Assembly: GCA_001770015.1 (NCBI GenBank)
Contig: MEQB01000026.1
Location: 62,001-126,000, forward strand
Origin: Bdellovibrionales bacterium RIFOXYC1_FULL_37_79
GTDB taxonomy: Bacteria > Bdellovibrionota > Bacteriovoracia > Bacteriovoracales > Bacteriovoracaceae
Length of the DNA stretch: 64,000 bases
Direction: 5' to 3'
Below the pieces are notes generated by a model. That model did no database searches. It worked only from the letters and a program-made list of their open reading frames with translations, and was not told the DNA's origin. Positions 53,013 to 62,200 of this stretch are shown here, piece by piece. A program made the position numbers and the translations under genes. The number at the start of each line of letters is the position of its first letter. Positions within the stretch are counted from its first letter, which is position 1.

Positions 53013-53116
53013 CTATCTATTCTAACTTGATCACCAATGGTCATACAAGCTTTTCTTCTTCAAAAAAAAAAGTTATCCTGTTAGTCTAGAACTATTAAAA
53101 AGTTCAAGGAGTTCAT

Positions 53117-53626
53117 TTGGAAACCAATGCCCCGACTCTGCGAGAAATCTTGATCAATTGCACCCAGGATATCAATAGTCTGCCTAGGCTGTTAAACGAG
53201 GCCAATGCCGGCAGCTCCCCGATTATTTTAAATGTCGAAAGTTTAAGTCATGAAAATATATTAAAATTTCTCGATCTATTGTATCCGCTGCTTAAGGAAA
53301 TTAATTTGCATCCTCAATTCCCCTATCCCATTTTTATTATGACGGATAAAATCTCCCATCATCCCTATTTTATAATCATTCATGCTTTAAAGGATATCCC
53401 CACCCACTACCAGTTCAAGCACGAAAAAAAACTAACTCCCAGAGAGATCAGCTTGATGCGCACGACCTATTTACATAATAAAAAAATTAAAAACCTAGGA
53501 CCTTTTGAGAAAGAACAGGATCTGCAGACCTTTTTCAAACCCTGTAAAATCCTGCATGATAAAATCAAAGAATTGGATTATTTTGAAACCTTACTAAAAA
53601 AAATCAACCGGGATGAGCAGACATGA
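53117..53626 (+). CDS. Unknown small cytosolic protein
   Basis: A 169-residue protein starting at a TTG seven bases after AAGGAG, the only good ribosome binding site here. It has a folded alpha/beta first half (SPIILNVESLSHENILKFLDLLYP, then PYPIFIMTDK) and a basic second half (HEKKLTPREISLMRTTYLH). Its stop overlaps the next gene's ATG (ATGA). No family recognised. Confidence 0.7.
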   Translation: METNAPTLREILINCTQDINSLPRLLNEANAGSSPIILNVESLSHENILKFLDLLYPLLKEINLHPQFPYPIFIMTDKISHHPYFIIIHALKDIPTHYQFKHEKKLTPREISLMRTTYLHNKKIKNLGPFEKEQDLQTFFKPCKILHDKIKELDYFETLLKKINRDEQT

Positions 53627-53979
53627 ACGCCAAAACTCCTAAAAATACTATCAATATGGATGATTTCTCGGTTCATTTTGATCTGGATACGGATACCCCG
53701 GCCCATGATCCCCAACCAGGCCTGGCATCACAAAAAAAAGATCAATCCCTGAAAGTAGTTAATTATCTAGAGATTGAAAGCAAACGCTTAAGTCATTTAT
53801 CCAATTTTCTCGACACCCCGGTGGAAACCCATAAAAAGCATGATCTGACGAAAGGGCTCATTTCACAAATAGATCTGGATCTGGAAAAAACCAAACACCA
53901 GGTGATCACCAAGTTATCCCAGAATGCTTCCGGTCTGTTCCAAAACATTGAGTACCTTTGGGAGAAGACGTTCCTGTAG
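53623..53979 (+). CDS. Unknown small protein coupled to the preceding gene
   Basis: A 118-residue hydrophilic protein: a disordered acidic start (MNAKTPKNTINMDDFS, FDLDTDTPAHDPQ), then helices (EIESKRLSHLSNFLD, LISQIDLDLEKTKHQVITKLS) and a hydrophobic end (GLFQNIEYLWEKTFL). It overlaps the previous gene by four bases and stops three bases before the convergent DUF6178-like gene. Function unknown. Confidence 0.65.
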   Translation: MNAKTPKNTINMDDFSVHFDLDTDTPAHDPQPGLASQKKDQSLKVVNYLEIESKRLSHLSNFLDTPVETHKKHDLTKGLISQIDLDLEKTKHQVITKLSQNASGLFQNIEYLWEKTFL

Positions 53980-53981
53980 CG

Positions 53982-55658
53982 CTACGAAAAAATAATCGCA
54001 CCACCTATAAACTTATAATCGAAATCATTTAATTTAAGAAAATCATATCCATCCATATGATTGGCCAAAATTTCTTCGAAATAGGAGTTAAACCTGTACA
54101 CTTGCCACAGCCCGTATTCCTTTTGAAACTTTAAGATGTGTTCCTTTAATGCTGGCTTGGTTTTATCCAACCCACCTTCAGAATTAGAGATGAGTTTTGC
54201 CCACTTTTTAAATTCCGGCAAACTAAGTCCCAGTTTGGGATGATCGTCGGTACTTTTTAATCCAAGCATATAGTTGGCAAAACTACTGACAATAATGGCC
54301 TCGAAATCGATATCTTCCACCTTGTAATTATAATAATAAGCATCCATCAGCCGATTTTCATCCTTTAAGATTTTAAAATTTTTATAAAACTCCTTGATAT
54401 AAGGGAGCAGCATGATCAAGGTTTTTGATTTTTCCCTGATTATTTTAAAATCCTGATATTTATTCAGCAACCCGCTTTTACTTTTTTTAAGTATGGTGAT
54501 ATTTCCATCCAAGGTCTGATTGAGATAATTATTCCAATAATCCCCTAGGAATCCATCATTCTCATTATCAAACCCCTTTACCCGAAGGGCCGTTTTAATT
54601 TCTTTTTGCAAATCTTTAGTCAGCGTCAGTCCGATTTTAAATAAATCTATAAAATTAAAATATTCAAAAAGAGATTCATCCATGGAATGATTCCTGTTCA
54701 ATCTTACATAATCGAATCCAAGCTCTATAAAGCTCCTGGTTTCCTTGCCTACCCTGGTCATGGCCACCACTCCCGCCTTCAATGCATCGTTAAAGGACAA
54801 ACTGCCATTGACCAACTTTAAAAAGTTAAATTGCAAAAACTCTCTTCTTTTTTCCGTGGTCACCTTGGACAGTTCCATGAGCAAATCATCTTCAATCTCC
54901 CGATAGGCTACCAAACATGATTGATGCAGGGTTTGAATCTTGGAGAAAGTTTCAAGATGGCCGGTGCTAATTTGAATATTCTTAATAAAATGCTCCATAT
55001 GAGACATGGACGCAAAAGGCGCATAGAGGGCAAGTGAATCATAATAATCCACCAAACCGTAGTCGGCCAAGCGTCCCTTTTTTATGCGATATTCCTCTTC
55101 TTGAAACACGCTAAAGGTATCTGACACCACTTTAAAAAGTTTGGTGTAGGCCTGTTCCACCCCTTCTTTTCCATACAACTGTCTAATGAGATACTGAACT
55201 TCACTGACAATTTCATTGTCTTCGTCAAATTCAAACAATAATAAATTATCATCCGTTAAAAAATAATTATCATTATCTGGATAAACGGGTTCCTCCACAT
55301 CAAAGGTGGAAACATTAAAACGGCCCTTTAAAAAAAGCAGGAACTCCTCACTCGATACAAATTCATAGATAATCTCATCATCTTTGCACATTCCATAAAT
55401 TTTTAACCATCTGGAAAAATGGTCAATGTCCAGTTCTGCCTTATCCCATAAATCAATATCCAGGAAGGCCTGTCTTTGCTCCTTACTAAAACTGGGCAAA
55501 CAAAGCGCCAGGGCATCGTTACTCATGTTGGTGGTCAAGGCATAAAGCGGTTGAATTGGAAGATTGGAAAGATCAGGGCCTTCCTCAAGCAGTTTTTCTA
55601 TTTGATCAAAACTGGTGTAATGACTGGCCTCATGAATCAAATTGGTAATGATATCCAT
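53982..55658 (-). CDS. DUF6178-like cytosolic protein
   Basis: A 558-residue helical, acidic protein without signal or membrane segments. The opening (LPIQPLYALTTNMSNDALAL, FSKEQRQAFLDIDLWDKAELD) and the following segments match what I recall as DUF6178, a domain known from Deltaproteobacteria and relatives and without known function. A GGGAG ribosome binding site precedes the ATG. It stands between convergent small genes and a chemoreceptor with no clear link to either. Confidence 0.75.
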   Translation of the reverse strand: MDIITNLIHEASHYTSFDQIEKLLEEGPDLSNLPIQPLYALTTNMSNDALALCLPSFSKEQRQAFLDIDLWDKAELDIDHFSRWLKIYGMCKDDEIIYEFVSSEEFLLFLKGRFNVSTFDVEEPVYPDNDNYFLTDDNLLLFEFDEDNEIVSEVQYLIRQLYGKEGVEQAYTKLFKVVSDTFSVFQEEEYRIKKGRLADYGLVDYYDSLALYAPFASMSHMEHFIKNIQISTGHLETFSKIQTLHQSCLVAYREIEDDLLMELSKVTTEKRREFLQFNFLKLVNGSLSFNDALKAGVVAMTRVGKETRSFIELGFDYVRLNRNHSMDESLFEYFNFIDLFKIGLTLTKDLQKEIKTALRVKGFDNENDGFLGDYWNNYLNQTLDGNITILKKSKSGLLNKYQDFKIIREKSKTLIMLLPYIKEFYKNFKILKDENRLMDAYYYNYKVEDIDFEAIIVSSFANYMLGLKSTDDHPKLGLSLPEFKKWAKLISNSEGGLDKTKPALKEHILKFQKEYGLWQVYRFNSYFEEILANHMDGYDFLKLNDFDYKFIGGAIIFS

Positions 55659-55742
55659 AATACTCCCGGTTTTTTAGGCGAGTATATATCAAAAACCAGT
55701 AGAAAGATCTACCTAACACGAAAGTAAGGCCTATTTTTAATG

Positions 55743-57158
55743 TTATCGGAAATACAAATCCACCAAAGAATCAAGTTTGGCCGCTTCCGCTGCCATTTTC
55801 TGGCTTAACCCCGCCATTTGATCAATATGGGTGGCATTTTCCTGGTTAGCGCTATCTAGGTTAGTGACCGCCTTGTTTATTTCCTCTACAGCACTCGACT
55901 GTTCGGAAGTGGCGGAATTAATCTCGGCCATCAGATCATTGACTTTTTGAAAAGTTTCTAAAATATTAGAAAACTTCTCCGAGTTTTTATCCACAAATGA
56001 AACCCCTTCCTCGACTTTGGTGAGAGAATTTTCAATCAAATTTTTAATCTCCACCGCAGCTTCCGATGATCGTTGGGCCAGATCCCTGACTTCAATGGCC
56101 ACGACTGCAAAACCTTTTCCCAGATCCCCCGCCTTGGCAGCTTCAATCGCTGCATTGATGGCCAAAATATTGGTTTGAAAGGCCAGCTCTTCCACCAAAT
56201 TGACGATGTCGGCAATTTTTCTGCTGCTGTCATTGATTTCCTTCATAGATTTTTGCACCTTGGCCGAAACTTCCTCCCCTTCCTTGACAGTAACCAGCGA
56301 TTTACCGGTATGCTGGGTGGCCACCTGGCAATTATCGGCGTTTTGTTTAATATTCGATGAAACCTCTTCCATGGTGGAGGCAGTTTCCTCGAGGGAGGAG
56401 GATTGTTCCTGCACTCTTTCGGAGAGAGATTGGTTGCCTTGGGAAATTTCCCCGGCAGCTTTGGTGATCAGTCCGCTGGCGTTTGCCAGTATTTGGGCCA
56501 CTTTGGAAAGATCCCGATTAATGGTAAAATGAGCAATCAACAAAGTTATGAGCGCAATAATAATGACCAAAACAATCATTTCATACAAGGTTTTCCAAAT
56601 TTGTTCCTCTACATCATTTATATAAACTCCCGTACCGATAATCCATCCCCACTCTTTAAAAGATTTCACAAAGGAAAGCTTTTCCTCCACGCGATTTTTA
56701 TCGTCCTTGTACTGCCAGAAATAATTAAGATATCCATGCTCTTTTTCCCTGGCAATTTTCGCAAATTCCACAAATATCTGGGTGCCTCTTTTATCCTTGA
56801 TATCCGATACATTTTTTCCATCCAGTGATGCATTCATAGGATGCATGATCATCTTGGGCTCGATATCGTTGATCCAAAAATAATCATTGTGATCTTCACC
56901 ATATCTTAAACCTTTCAAAATTGCGATGGCATACTCCTTGGCGGTATTTTCTTCAAGTTTTCCGTGCTTGAAAGCCTGATACTGGTTCTCAATCACACTA
57001 TAGGAAACCTGAATCAGATCCCTAAGCTGACGCTCTTTTTCCTGCATTAAACTCACTTTTTGATTAAAATAAAGTGAAGTTAAAATAATGGCCGAAAGTA
57101 GCAGGGTGCTGATGGTAATAAAAAGAAATACTTTTTTGTTAAGACTCATCTTATGCAT
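55743..57158 (-). CDS. Methyl-accepting chemotaxis protein with single Cache domain
   Basis: A 471-residue chemoreceptor: membrane segment (about 9-30), a periplasmic sCache_2-type sensor (about 35-188, with [17 protein letters not shown] and [11 protein letters not shown]), second membrane segment (about 190-212), and a long signalling coiled coil whose hairpin tip reads [21 protein letters not shown] with [17 protein letters not shown], the CheA/CheW contact. Cache sensors bind small organic acids or amines. Ligand unknown. No che genes adjacent. Ribosome binding site GGGAGAA. Confidence 0.95.
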   Translation of the reverse strand: MHKMSLNKKVFLFITISTLLLSAIILTSLYFNQKVSLMQEKERQLRDLIQVSYSVIENQYQAFKHGKLEENTAKEYAIAILKGLRYGEDHNDYFWINDIEPKMIMHPMNASLDGKNVSDIKDKRGTQIFVEFAKIAREKEHGYLNYFWQYKDDKNRVEEKLSFVKSFKEWGWIIGTGVYINDVEEQIWKTLYEMIVLVIIIALITLLIAHFTINRDLSKVAQILANASGLITKAAGEISQGNQSLSERVQEQSSSLEETASTMEEVSSNIKQNADNCQVATQHTGKSLVTVKEGEEVSAKVQKSMKEINDSSRKIADIVNLVEELAFQTNILAINAAIEAAKAGDLGKGFAVVAIEVRDLAQRSSEAAVEIKNLIENSLTKVEEGVSFVDKNSEKFSNILETFQKVNDLMAEINSATSEQSSAVEEINKAVTNLDSANQENATHIDQMAGLSQKMAAEAAKLDSLVDLYFR

Positions 57159-57398
57159 ATCTTTTCTCCCTAAAAATTTTGATATGATTTTATTGTAACT
57201 CTCCCCTTACCAGGCACAAGATTTTAAATACAATTTTCGACTTCACCTGCGCTTTTTTGCAACCATTTCAATCAAGTTTGAATACGGTTATATGGAGTTT
57301 ACTGATGAAAACCTAGGACAAAGTTAAAACCATTTAACAAAAACATGATAAGCTTATATAGTAGTATGATCCTAAAATTTTTCCCAAGGTATTTTTTT

Positions 57399-57950
57399 AT
57401 GAATCAAATCAAAAAAATGCAAAAAAAAGCGCAAATTCTAGTGGTAGATGACGACGTCGATATCAGAGGCATCCTGATTGACCAGCTTTCCGTATGCAAT
57501 TTTAATTTTTTTGAGGCCAATAATGGCAAAGAGGCTTTGGATATCATAAGCAAACATGATATTGACCTGGTGATTACCGATATTAAAATGCCGGTCATGG
57601 ATGGCATCAACCTTAGCACCAAGATCAATCAGCTGGACCAGTTTATTCCGGTGATCTTTGTGACCGCCTTTGTGGATGCCGATAACATTCTTTCAGCTTT
57701 AAGATCAGGTGCCTTTGAATTCATATCTAAACCCTTTCAAAAAGAATTTATCATCAACCGAGTCAATAAATCGCTGGAGCGAAGAAAATATTATCTTCTG
57801 CAAAATAAACTGATCAATATAGTGCATGATACCCTCAATCTTCATAGTGAAACATCTGAATATAAAAATCTTTCCTTTGATGACAAATTAGACTATCTGG
57901 AACAATTAATCACACTGATGTCTATAAAGCTTGAAAGGAAAAACCGTTAA
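57399..57950 (+). CDS. Stand-alone response regulator
   Basis: About 183 residues from the ATG at 57399 (AAGG nine bases upstream); an earlier ATG at 57345 would add 18 hydrophobic residues not expected in this family. The receiver has acidic triad DDD (17-19), phospho-acceptor Asp61 in ITDIKMPVMDG and switch lysine in FISKPF. About 60 helical residues follow with no recognised output domain. It overlaps the next gene, a degenerate HD-GYP protein, by one base, so the two probably act together. Confidence 0.9.
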   Translation: MNQIKKMQKKAQILVVDDDVDIRGILIDQLSVCNFNFFEANNGKEALDIISKHDIDLVITDIKMPVMDGINLSTKINQLDQFIPVIFVTAFVDADNILSALRSGAFEFISKPFQKEFIINRVNKSLERRKYYLLQNKLINIVHDTLNLHSETSEYKNLSFDDKLDYLEQLITLMSIKLERKNR

Positions 57951-59332
57951 TGGTTAACAAATCACTGCTCATATTGACCAAGGATAAAATTGATTTGGAA
58001 ATACTTTTTTTTCTGCTTGGCAGTCAATACCAAGTACCGCTGATCAACATCTCTGAGAATTTTTCCGACGAAGATCTTTGCCCTTTGACGGGTGCTATTT
58101 TTGGATTAAATCTTAGTATCTCAAACGCTTATGATTTCTTTTTGGCCTGGATTGAACATCATATAGACCAACCAATTATCGTTATCGACAAAGGTAACTT
58201 TTCTTTCAAACCCTTCTTAATTCGTGACAACATTTTTAAAGGTGACCTAGCAGAATGCTACCAGGAAATTAAACGCCTGACGGAAACCCTGTTACCCCCT
58301 GATGAACCAACCCCTACTTTGGACTTTGTGCAAATAAACCTTTCCACTCTGGAACACTTTGGCGTCTTAGACAATGATATTTATCTCGAATTAAAAACTG
58401 GACGAAAATTAAAAATCTTTAGCACAGGAGACCAGCTGACCAAGGAGGATATCAAACGATATGCCCAAAAAGGTATTTATCAGCTTTTTTTCAAAACCAG
58501 CGAAATCGCAAGCACCATCCAAAAAATTACCGAAAATCTTAACGACTTGGTCAAAGCACCGCTAACCTCACCTCCTGACCAGAAAACCACTAACCAGACG
58601 AATCAAACCGCTCCTCAAATAAAAACCATCCCGGATATGATCAAGGAACAATATATTGATTCCCCCATCGAATTTAATTTTCCTTTTAACCTGGAAAAAA
58701 TCCACCTTTATACCCTGAAACAAGTGGCCAAAGATATTTTAGAAACCTCGTTGTCCCAGGAATTGATGGGACAATATCTGGTTTCCCTATCAAGCGCCCC
58801 AGCCACCTACCAGTATGTGAAAAAAAGAATCGGTCACATGTCCAATATCTTGTTTGCTATTGCCAAAGAGTTGGAGTGGGATACCAAAAGCGTAATAGAA
58901 AGATTTGTGTATGCGACCATTATCCATGATATGGTTTTATTCGACCGGATCGACCTATTAAAACTTCAATACAATGAAGACTGCGAAGCCTTAACGGCAG
59001 CAGACAAGACCCTGTTTCATTCCCATCCCCATGAAGCCGCCCAGCTTGCCCGGGAGGATCGGTTTGCTCCTCCCAATGTAGATAGCATCCTTTTACAGCA
59101 TCACGAAAGATTAGATGGAAGCGGTTTTCCCGAAGGACTTAATAAACATAAAATTGGTCCGTACTCGGCAGCCTTTATCATGGCCATTAATTTCGCCCAG
59201 TATATCTTGGATTTTCCCAGTTGGAATATTAAAGAATATTTACTTCTCATCGATGCCGAATATAAGGGCGGTAATTTTGTAAAACCTCTACATGCCTTGG
59301 AAGCCTTATGCCGAACTATAGTGAGCCCGTAA
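57950..59332 (+). CDS. HD-GYP-domain protein with degenerate HD motif
   Basis: A 460-residue cytosolic protein: about 1-110 resembles a receiver-like fold without a clear acceptor, 125-205 an intermediate domain with FSTGDQLTKEDIKRYAQKG, and 285-455 an HD-GYP domain. HD is present at 326-327, but the usual GK is replaced (HDMVLFD), while HHERLDGSGFP (384-394) is intact. Metal binding may be altered, so it may be a weak enzyme or a cyclic-dinucleotide sensor. The start codon overlaps the preceding response-regulator stop (TAATG). Confidence 0.85.
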   Translation: MVNKSLLILTKDKIDLEILFFLLGSQYQVPLINISENFSDEDLCPLTGAIFGLNLSISNAYDFFLAWIEHHIDQPIIVIDKGNFSFKPFLIRDNIFKGDLAECYQEIKRLTETLLPPDEPTPTLDFVQINLSTLEHFGVLDNDIYLELKTGRKLKIFSTGDQLTKEDIKRYAQKGIYQLFFKTSEIASTIQKITENLNDLVKAPLTSPPDQKTTNQTNQTAPQIKTIPDMIKEQYIDSPIEFNFPFNLEKIHLYTLKQVAKDILETSLSQELMGQYLVSLSSAPATYQYVKKRIGHMSNILFAIAKELEWDTKSVIERFVYATIIHDMVLFDRIDLLKLQYNEDCEALTAADKTLFHSHPHEAAQLAREDRFAPPNVDSILLQHHERLDGSGFPEGLNKHKIGPYSAAFIMAINFAQYILDFPSWNIKEYLLLIDAEYKGGNFVKPLHALEALCRTIVSP

Positions 59333-62021
59333 AATTTTTGTTATTATAATAATTTTGGGTTTCCGCCAGGCGGATACAATCAATTTTACTATTTCGATCA
59401 CAGTATTTGTTGATAGCATTTTCGATACAAATATCTTGGCCTGGCTCCTTACACGCCGTAAGAATTTGTTCATAAAGCTTTACAAATTTTTTTTGAAATA
59501 CATCTTCCTTAACCACATAAGGAAGCAATTTTCCATTTTGATCAAACCTGGAAGCAACCCCAATACTTTGCCCCTGGAAATACCGACTACTTTGGGCCAA
59601 TTTGCCATTTTCGTAATATTGCCTATAGGGCCCCGATTTAACATTCTTCTCAAAGATGCCCACCTCTTTGGGGATATAATTATCATAAAACAAGATGTAA
59701 GGCCCATCCTTGGTATCGTCGGTCTTATGCACACACACATGTAACAAGTGAGGAGTTTCCCGCTTCACTAATTTATGATCCGGGGAACATTTGATATCAT
59801 TAATTGAAATCCGATTGCCATATTTCATCAGTTCATAATCGATTTCACTTCTCATTAACTGGGTAACCGCCGGATGTGAAGTCATCATATTTTCCACCAC
59901 CAACAAAGCCAAGCACTCTTTCATCGCCTGCTTTAACATTTCCGGTGATTTTTTATCACCTCCCATCTTATCACAATATTTAACTCGCTCTTGCACCATT
60001 TTTTTAACATCGGGCATATTTCTGGAAATATCCCCCTTGTAGGTTATCACCCCATCTTGATTTCTGATGATGGCCTCGCCGATCCATTTGTTGTTATAAA
60101 AATTACCCTCCATGGCAATAATACCATTTTCATAAAAGTGTTTAAAATATCCCGAAGAAATCCCATTGATATAATGACCTTTTACCTTAGGCCTTTTATT
60201 GGTAAAAAAAATTCCATATGGCCCGTGCCATCTGCCATCAACACCCAGACAAACCATTTGCACCAGATGGGAATCGAGATCTTGTCTTTTCATCTGCCCA
60301 CCTGGTTGACAACGAAAAGCGTTTTCTGACTCATCCACAAAGCTGGCCTTTTTTCCATCCATTTTTTCTTTAAACTCCTGCAAAACCACCTTCGCTACTT
60401 TCTTGAATTGCTCCTCATCCTGGGGATGCATACTACTGGCCTGATTATTTAATGTATTTAACACGCAAAGTTCCACCTGGACTTCCAGGTTTTCAAAAGA
60501 AACATCCAGTTTACTTTTTTCTTTTTCGCACTTCTTTAGAGTTTGGGTGATCACTTTGGTATAATATGGTTCCGGCTTTTCCTCATATATCCCTTGAAAA
60601 CTAACTTCACCCTGTGGATTCCATTTGGTCACCTTTTCTTGATTTGATCTAATACCTTGCTTATAACTTGACAGCTCCTTGATCTGCCCATTTGCATAAA
60701 ATACTTTTTGTTCCCCTTCCAGTAACTCGTTTGCATAATTTGAAATGCTTAATAAATGATTATTGGAATCAAAAACCTGCGCTGGACCAGACCGTCGCCC
60801 CTCTTCATTTTCACAACTCATACTTAACATATCACCTTCCTCATCTATTCGTTTAATCACCAATTGAGTATGGGCCGGACAATGTATATTTTTCTTTAAT
60901 TTTTCCACCGAATTGATGATTGACCCCGTCAGCAGGTTGACATCTTTAAGTGTTTCCAAAAATTGCTTTTTAGAAGGCCCTTTCAATTGTTCCTGGGACT
61001 TTTGTTTTAACTGTAACAAGCGCTGTTTATCCACCTGTTTTAACCCGTAACGCCCCCCTAAGAACATGATCAGGTGGTCAAAATAAGCATTGGTGATTTT
61101 AAATTTATAGGGATCATTTAAAAGCTTTTGATCCTCAAGCAAACGATGAATCATCCGACTGCACTTTAAAACCTCTGGTTTCAAGCGACAAATTCTATCA
61201 ATTTTATTGGTATTTTCCACCACCGTCGTTGCGAGAAAATCAGCACTAATGATATGGAAAAGAAAAAACACCAAAATGGTGATCAAGGCCATAATGATCA
61301 CCTGGCCCTTTTGTGCCAAATGACCCACTAAAACCTGGTTTTGCTTAATAAGTGCTTCAAGAAAGAAAATGTTCCCTACCGCAAAATAATATCCCACCAT
61401 AAAATTAAAGAATGCATGCCCTTCAATAATCAGAGAACCGTAATAGGTTTCACTGGTAATAAACATCAATCTAAGTAAATGGATGAGACCAATAATGGCA
61501 GGAACCAGGTAATATATTTTGTTTATATTTTTATAATCCAAAGGCCTTTTCAAGCCTTCCACCAGTAGTTTTATCAAACGCTCTGGTTTTGCCTGATCAT
61601 CCTTGTGCCCTTTTGGGTCTAGCAATTCTTCTTTGGCTTCCTGGGGAGAGACTTCTGTAATTTTTTTGACCGGGGATGCTTGAAGATCTAATTTTAAATC
61701 ATTCACATTATCTGTAAGAGAGAAAATAAATAATTGCCGTCCCACTTTTATAAAATCATTATGATTTAATTCCTGTAGTACGGTCCGGTTGTCATTTACC
61801 ATCATCCCGTTGGTGGTTTGCAGGTCTTTGATCATCGCGTGATCCCCCTCGATCACAAACTCCAAATGTCGTCTACTGAGTAACGGGTCGTCCTCATAGA
61901 CCAGGTCACCTTGGGTTCTGCCAATCCCAAACCCATTTTTCAAGGCATGAAAATGTTTTTTCCTTATTTCATATAAATAAAAACAGTAATTGCTGATCTG
62001 GTTTTTTTTATCCGCATCCAT
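59316..62021 (-). CDS. FHA-domain membrane protein with MORN-like repeats
   Basis: About 901 residues from the ATG at 62021. N-terminal FHA domain (about 28-105) with GRTQGD, the SRRH (49-52) and NG (71-72) phosphothreonine-binding residues. Then about five membrane segments (175-285). The rest contains three blocks of MORN_2-type repeats (EGEQKVFYANGQIKELSSY, SGYFKHFYENGIIAMEGNF, SGPYRQYYENGKLAQSSRY) with paired cysteine regions. It links cytoplasmic phospho-signalling to a large, probably exported, beta-repeat region. The longer frame start is rejected because a TATAAT lies inside it. Confidence 0.8.
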   Translation of the reverse strand: MDADKKNQISNYCFYLYEIRKKHFHALKNGFGIGRTQGDLVYEDDPLLSRRHLEFVIEGDHAMIKDLQTTNGMMVNDNRTVLQELNHNDFIKVGRQLFIFSLTDNVNDLKLDLQASPVKKITEVSPQEAKEELLDPKGHKDDQAKPERLIKLLVEGLKRPLDYKNINKIYYLVPAIIGLIHLLRLMFITSETYYGSLIIEGHAFFNFMVGYYFAVGNIFFLEALIKQNQVLVGHLAQKGQVIIMALITILVFFLFHIISADFLATTVVENTNKIDRICRLKPEVLKCSRMIHRLLEDQKLLNDPYKFKITNAYFDHLIMFLGGRYGLKQVDKQRLLQLKQKSQEQLKGPSKKQFLETLKDVNLLTGSIINSVEKLKKNIHCPAHTQLVIKRIDEEGDMLSMSCENEEGRRSGPAQVFDSNNHLLSISNYANELLEGEQKVFYANGQIKELSSYKQGIRSNQEKVTKWNPQGEVSFQGIYEEKPEPYYTKVITQTLKKCEKEKSKLDVSFENLEVQVELCVLNTLNNQASSMHPQDEEQFKKVAKVVLQEFKEKMDGKKASFVDESENAFRCQPGGQMKRQDLDSHLVQMVCLGVDGRWHGPYGIFFTNKRPKVKGHYINGISSGYFKHFYENGIIAMEGNFYNNKWIGEAIIRNQDGVITYKGDISRNMPDVKKMVQERVKYCDKMGGDKKSPEMLKQAMKECLALLVVENMMTSHPAVTQLMRSEIDYELMKYGNRISINDIKCSPDHKLVKRETPHLLHVCVHKTDDTKDGPYILFYDNYIPKEVGIFEKNVKSGPYRQYYENGKLAQSSRYFQGQSIGVASRFDQNGKLLPYVVKEDVFQKKFVKLYEQILTACKEPGQDICIENAINKYCDRNSKIDCIRLAETQNYYNNKNFTGSL

Positions 62022-62027
62022 ATAAAA

Positions 62028-62036
62028 ATTATAACA
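62028..62036 (-). promoter_or_regulatory. Extended -10 for a leaderless FHA-MORN transcript
   Basis: TGT-TATAAT on the minus strand ends six bases before the ATG at 62021. No ribosome binding site is present, so transcription and translation would start at about the same base. Confidence 0.55.
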
Positions 62037-62200
62037 TAGAAACCTGAAAAAACCCCCAAGGCGCACTTGGCCATCAGCTTCCCGGGATCAAAGAAGCATC
62101 GAAGGACCTCCTGCAAATCTTTTTTTTAAAAAGAACTATTTCCGATATATTTTTTTATATTTTCCTGTTAATATCCGACTATTACAAACGGTTAAAAAAT

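Noticed and set aside
57345-57398. N-terminal hydrophobic extension of the response regulator as a membrane anchor
   Set aside because: The segment has no ribosome binding site, while the ATG at 57399 has AAGG upstream and a normal receiver N-terminus.
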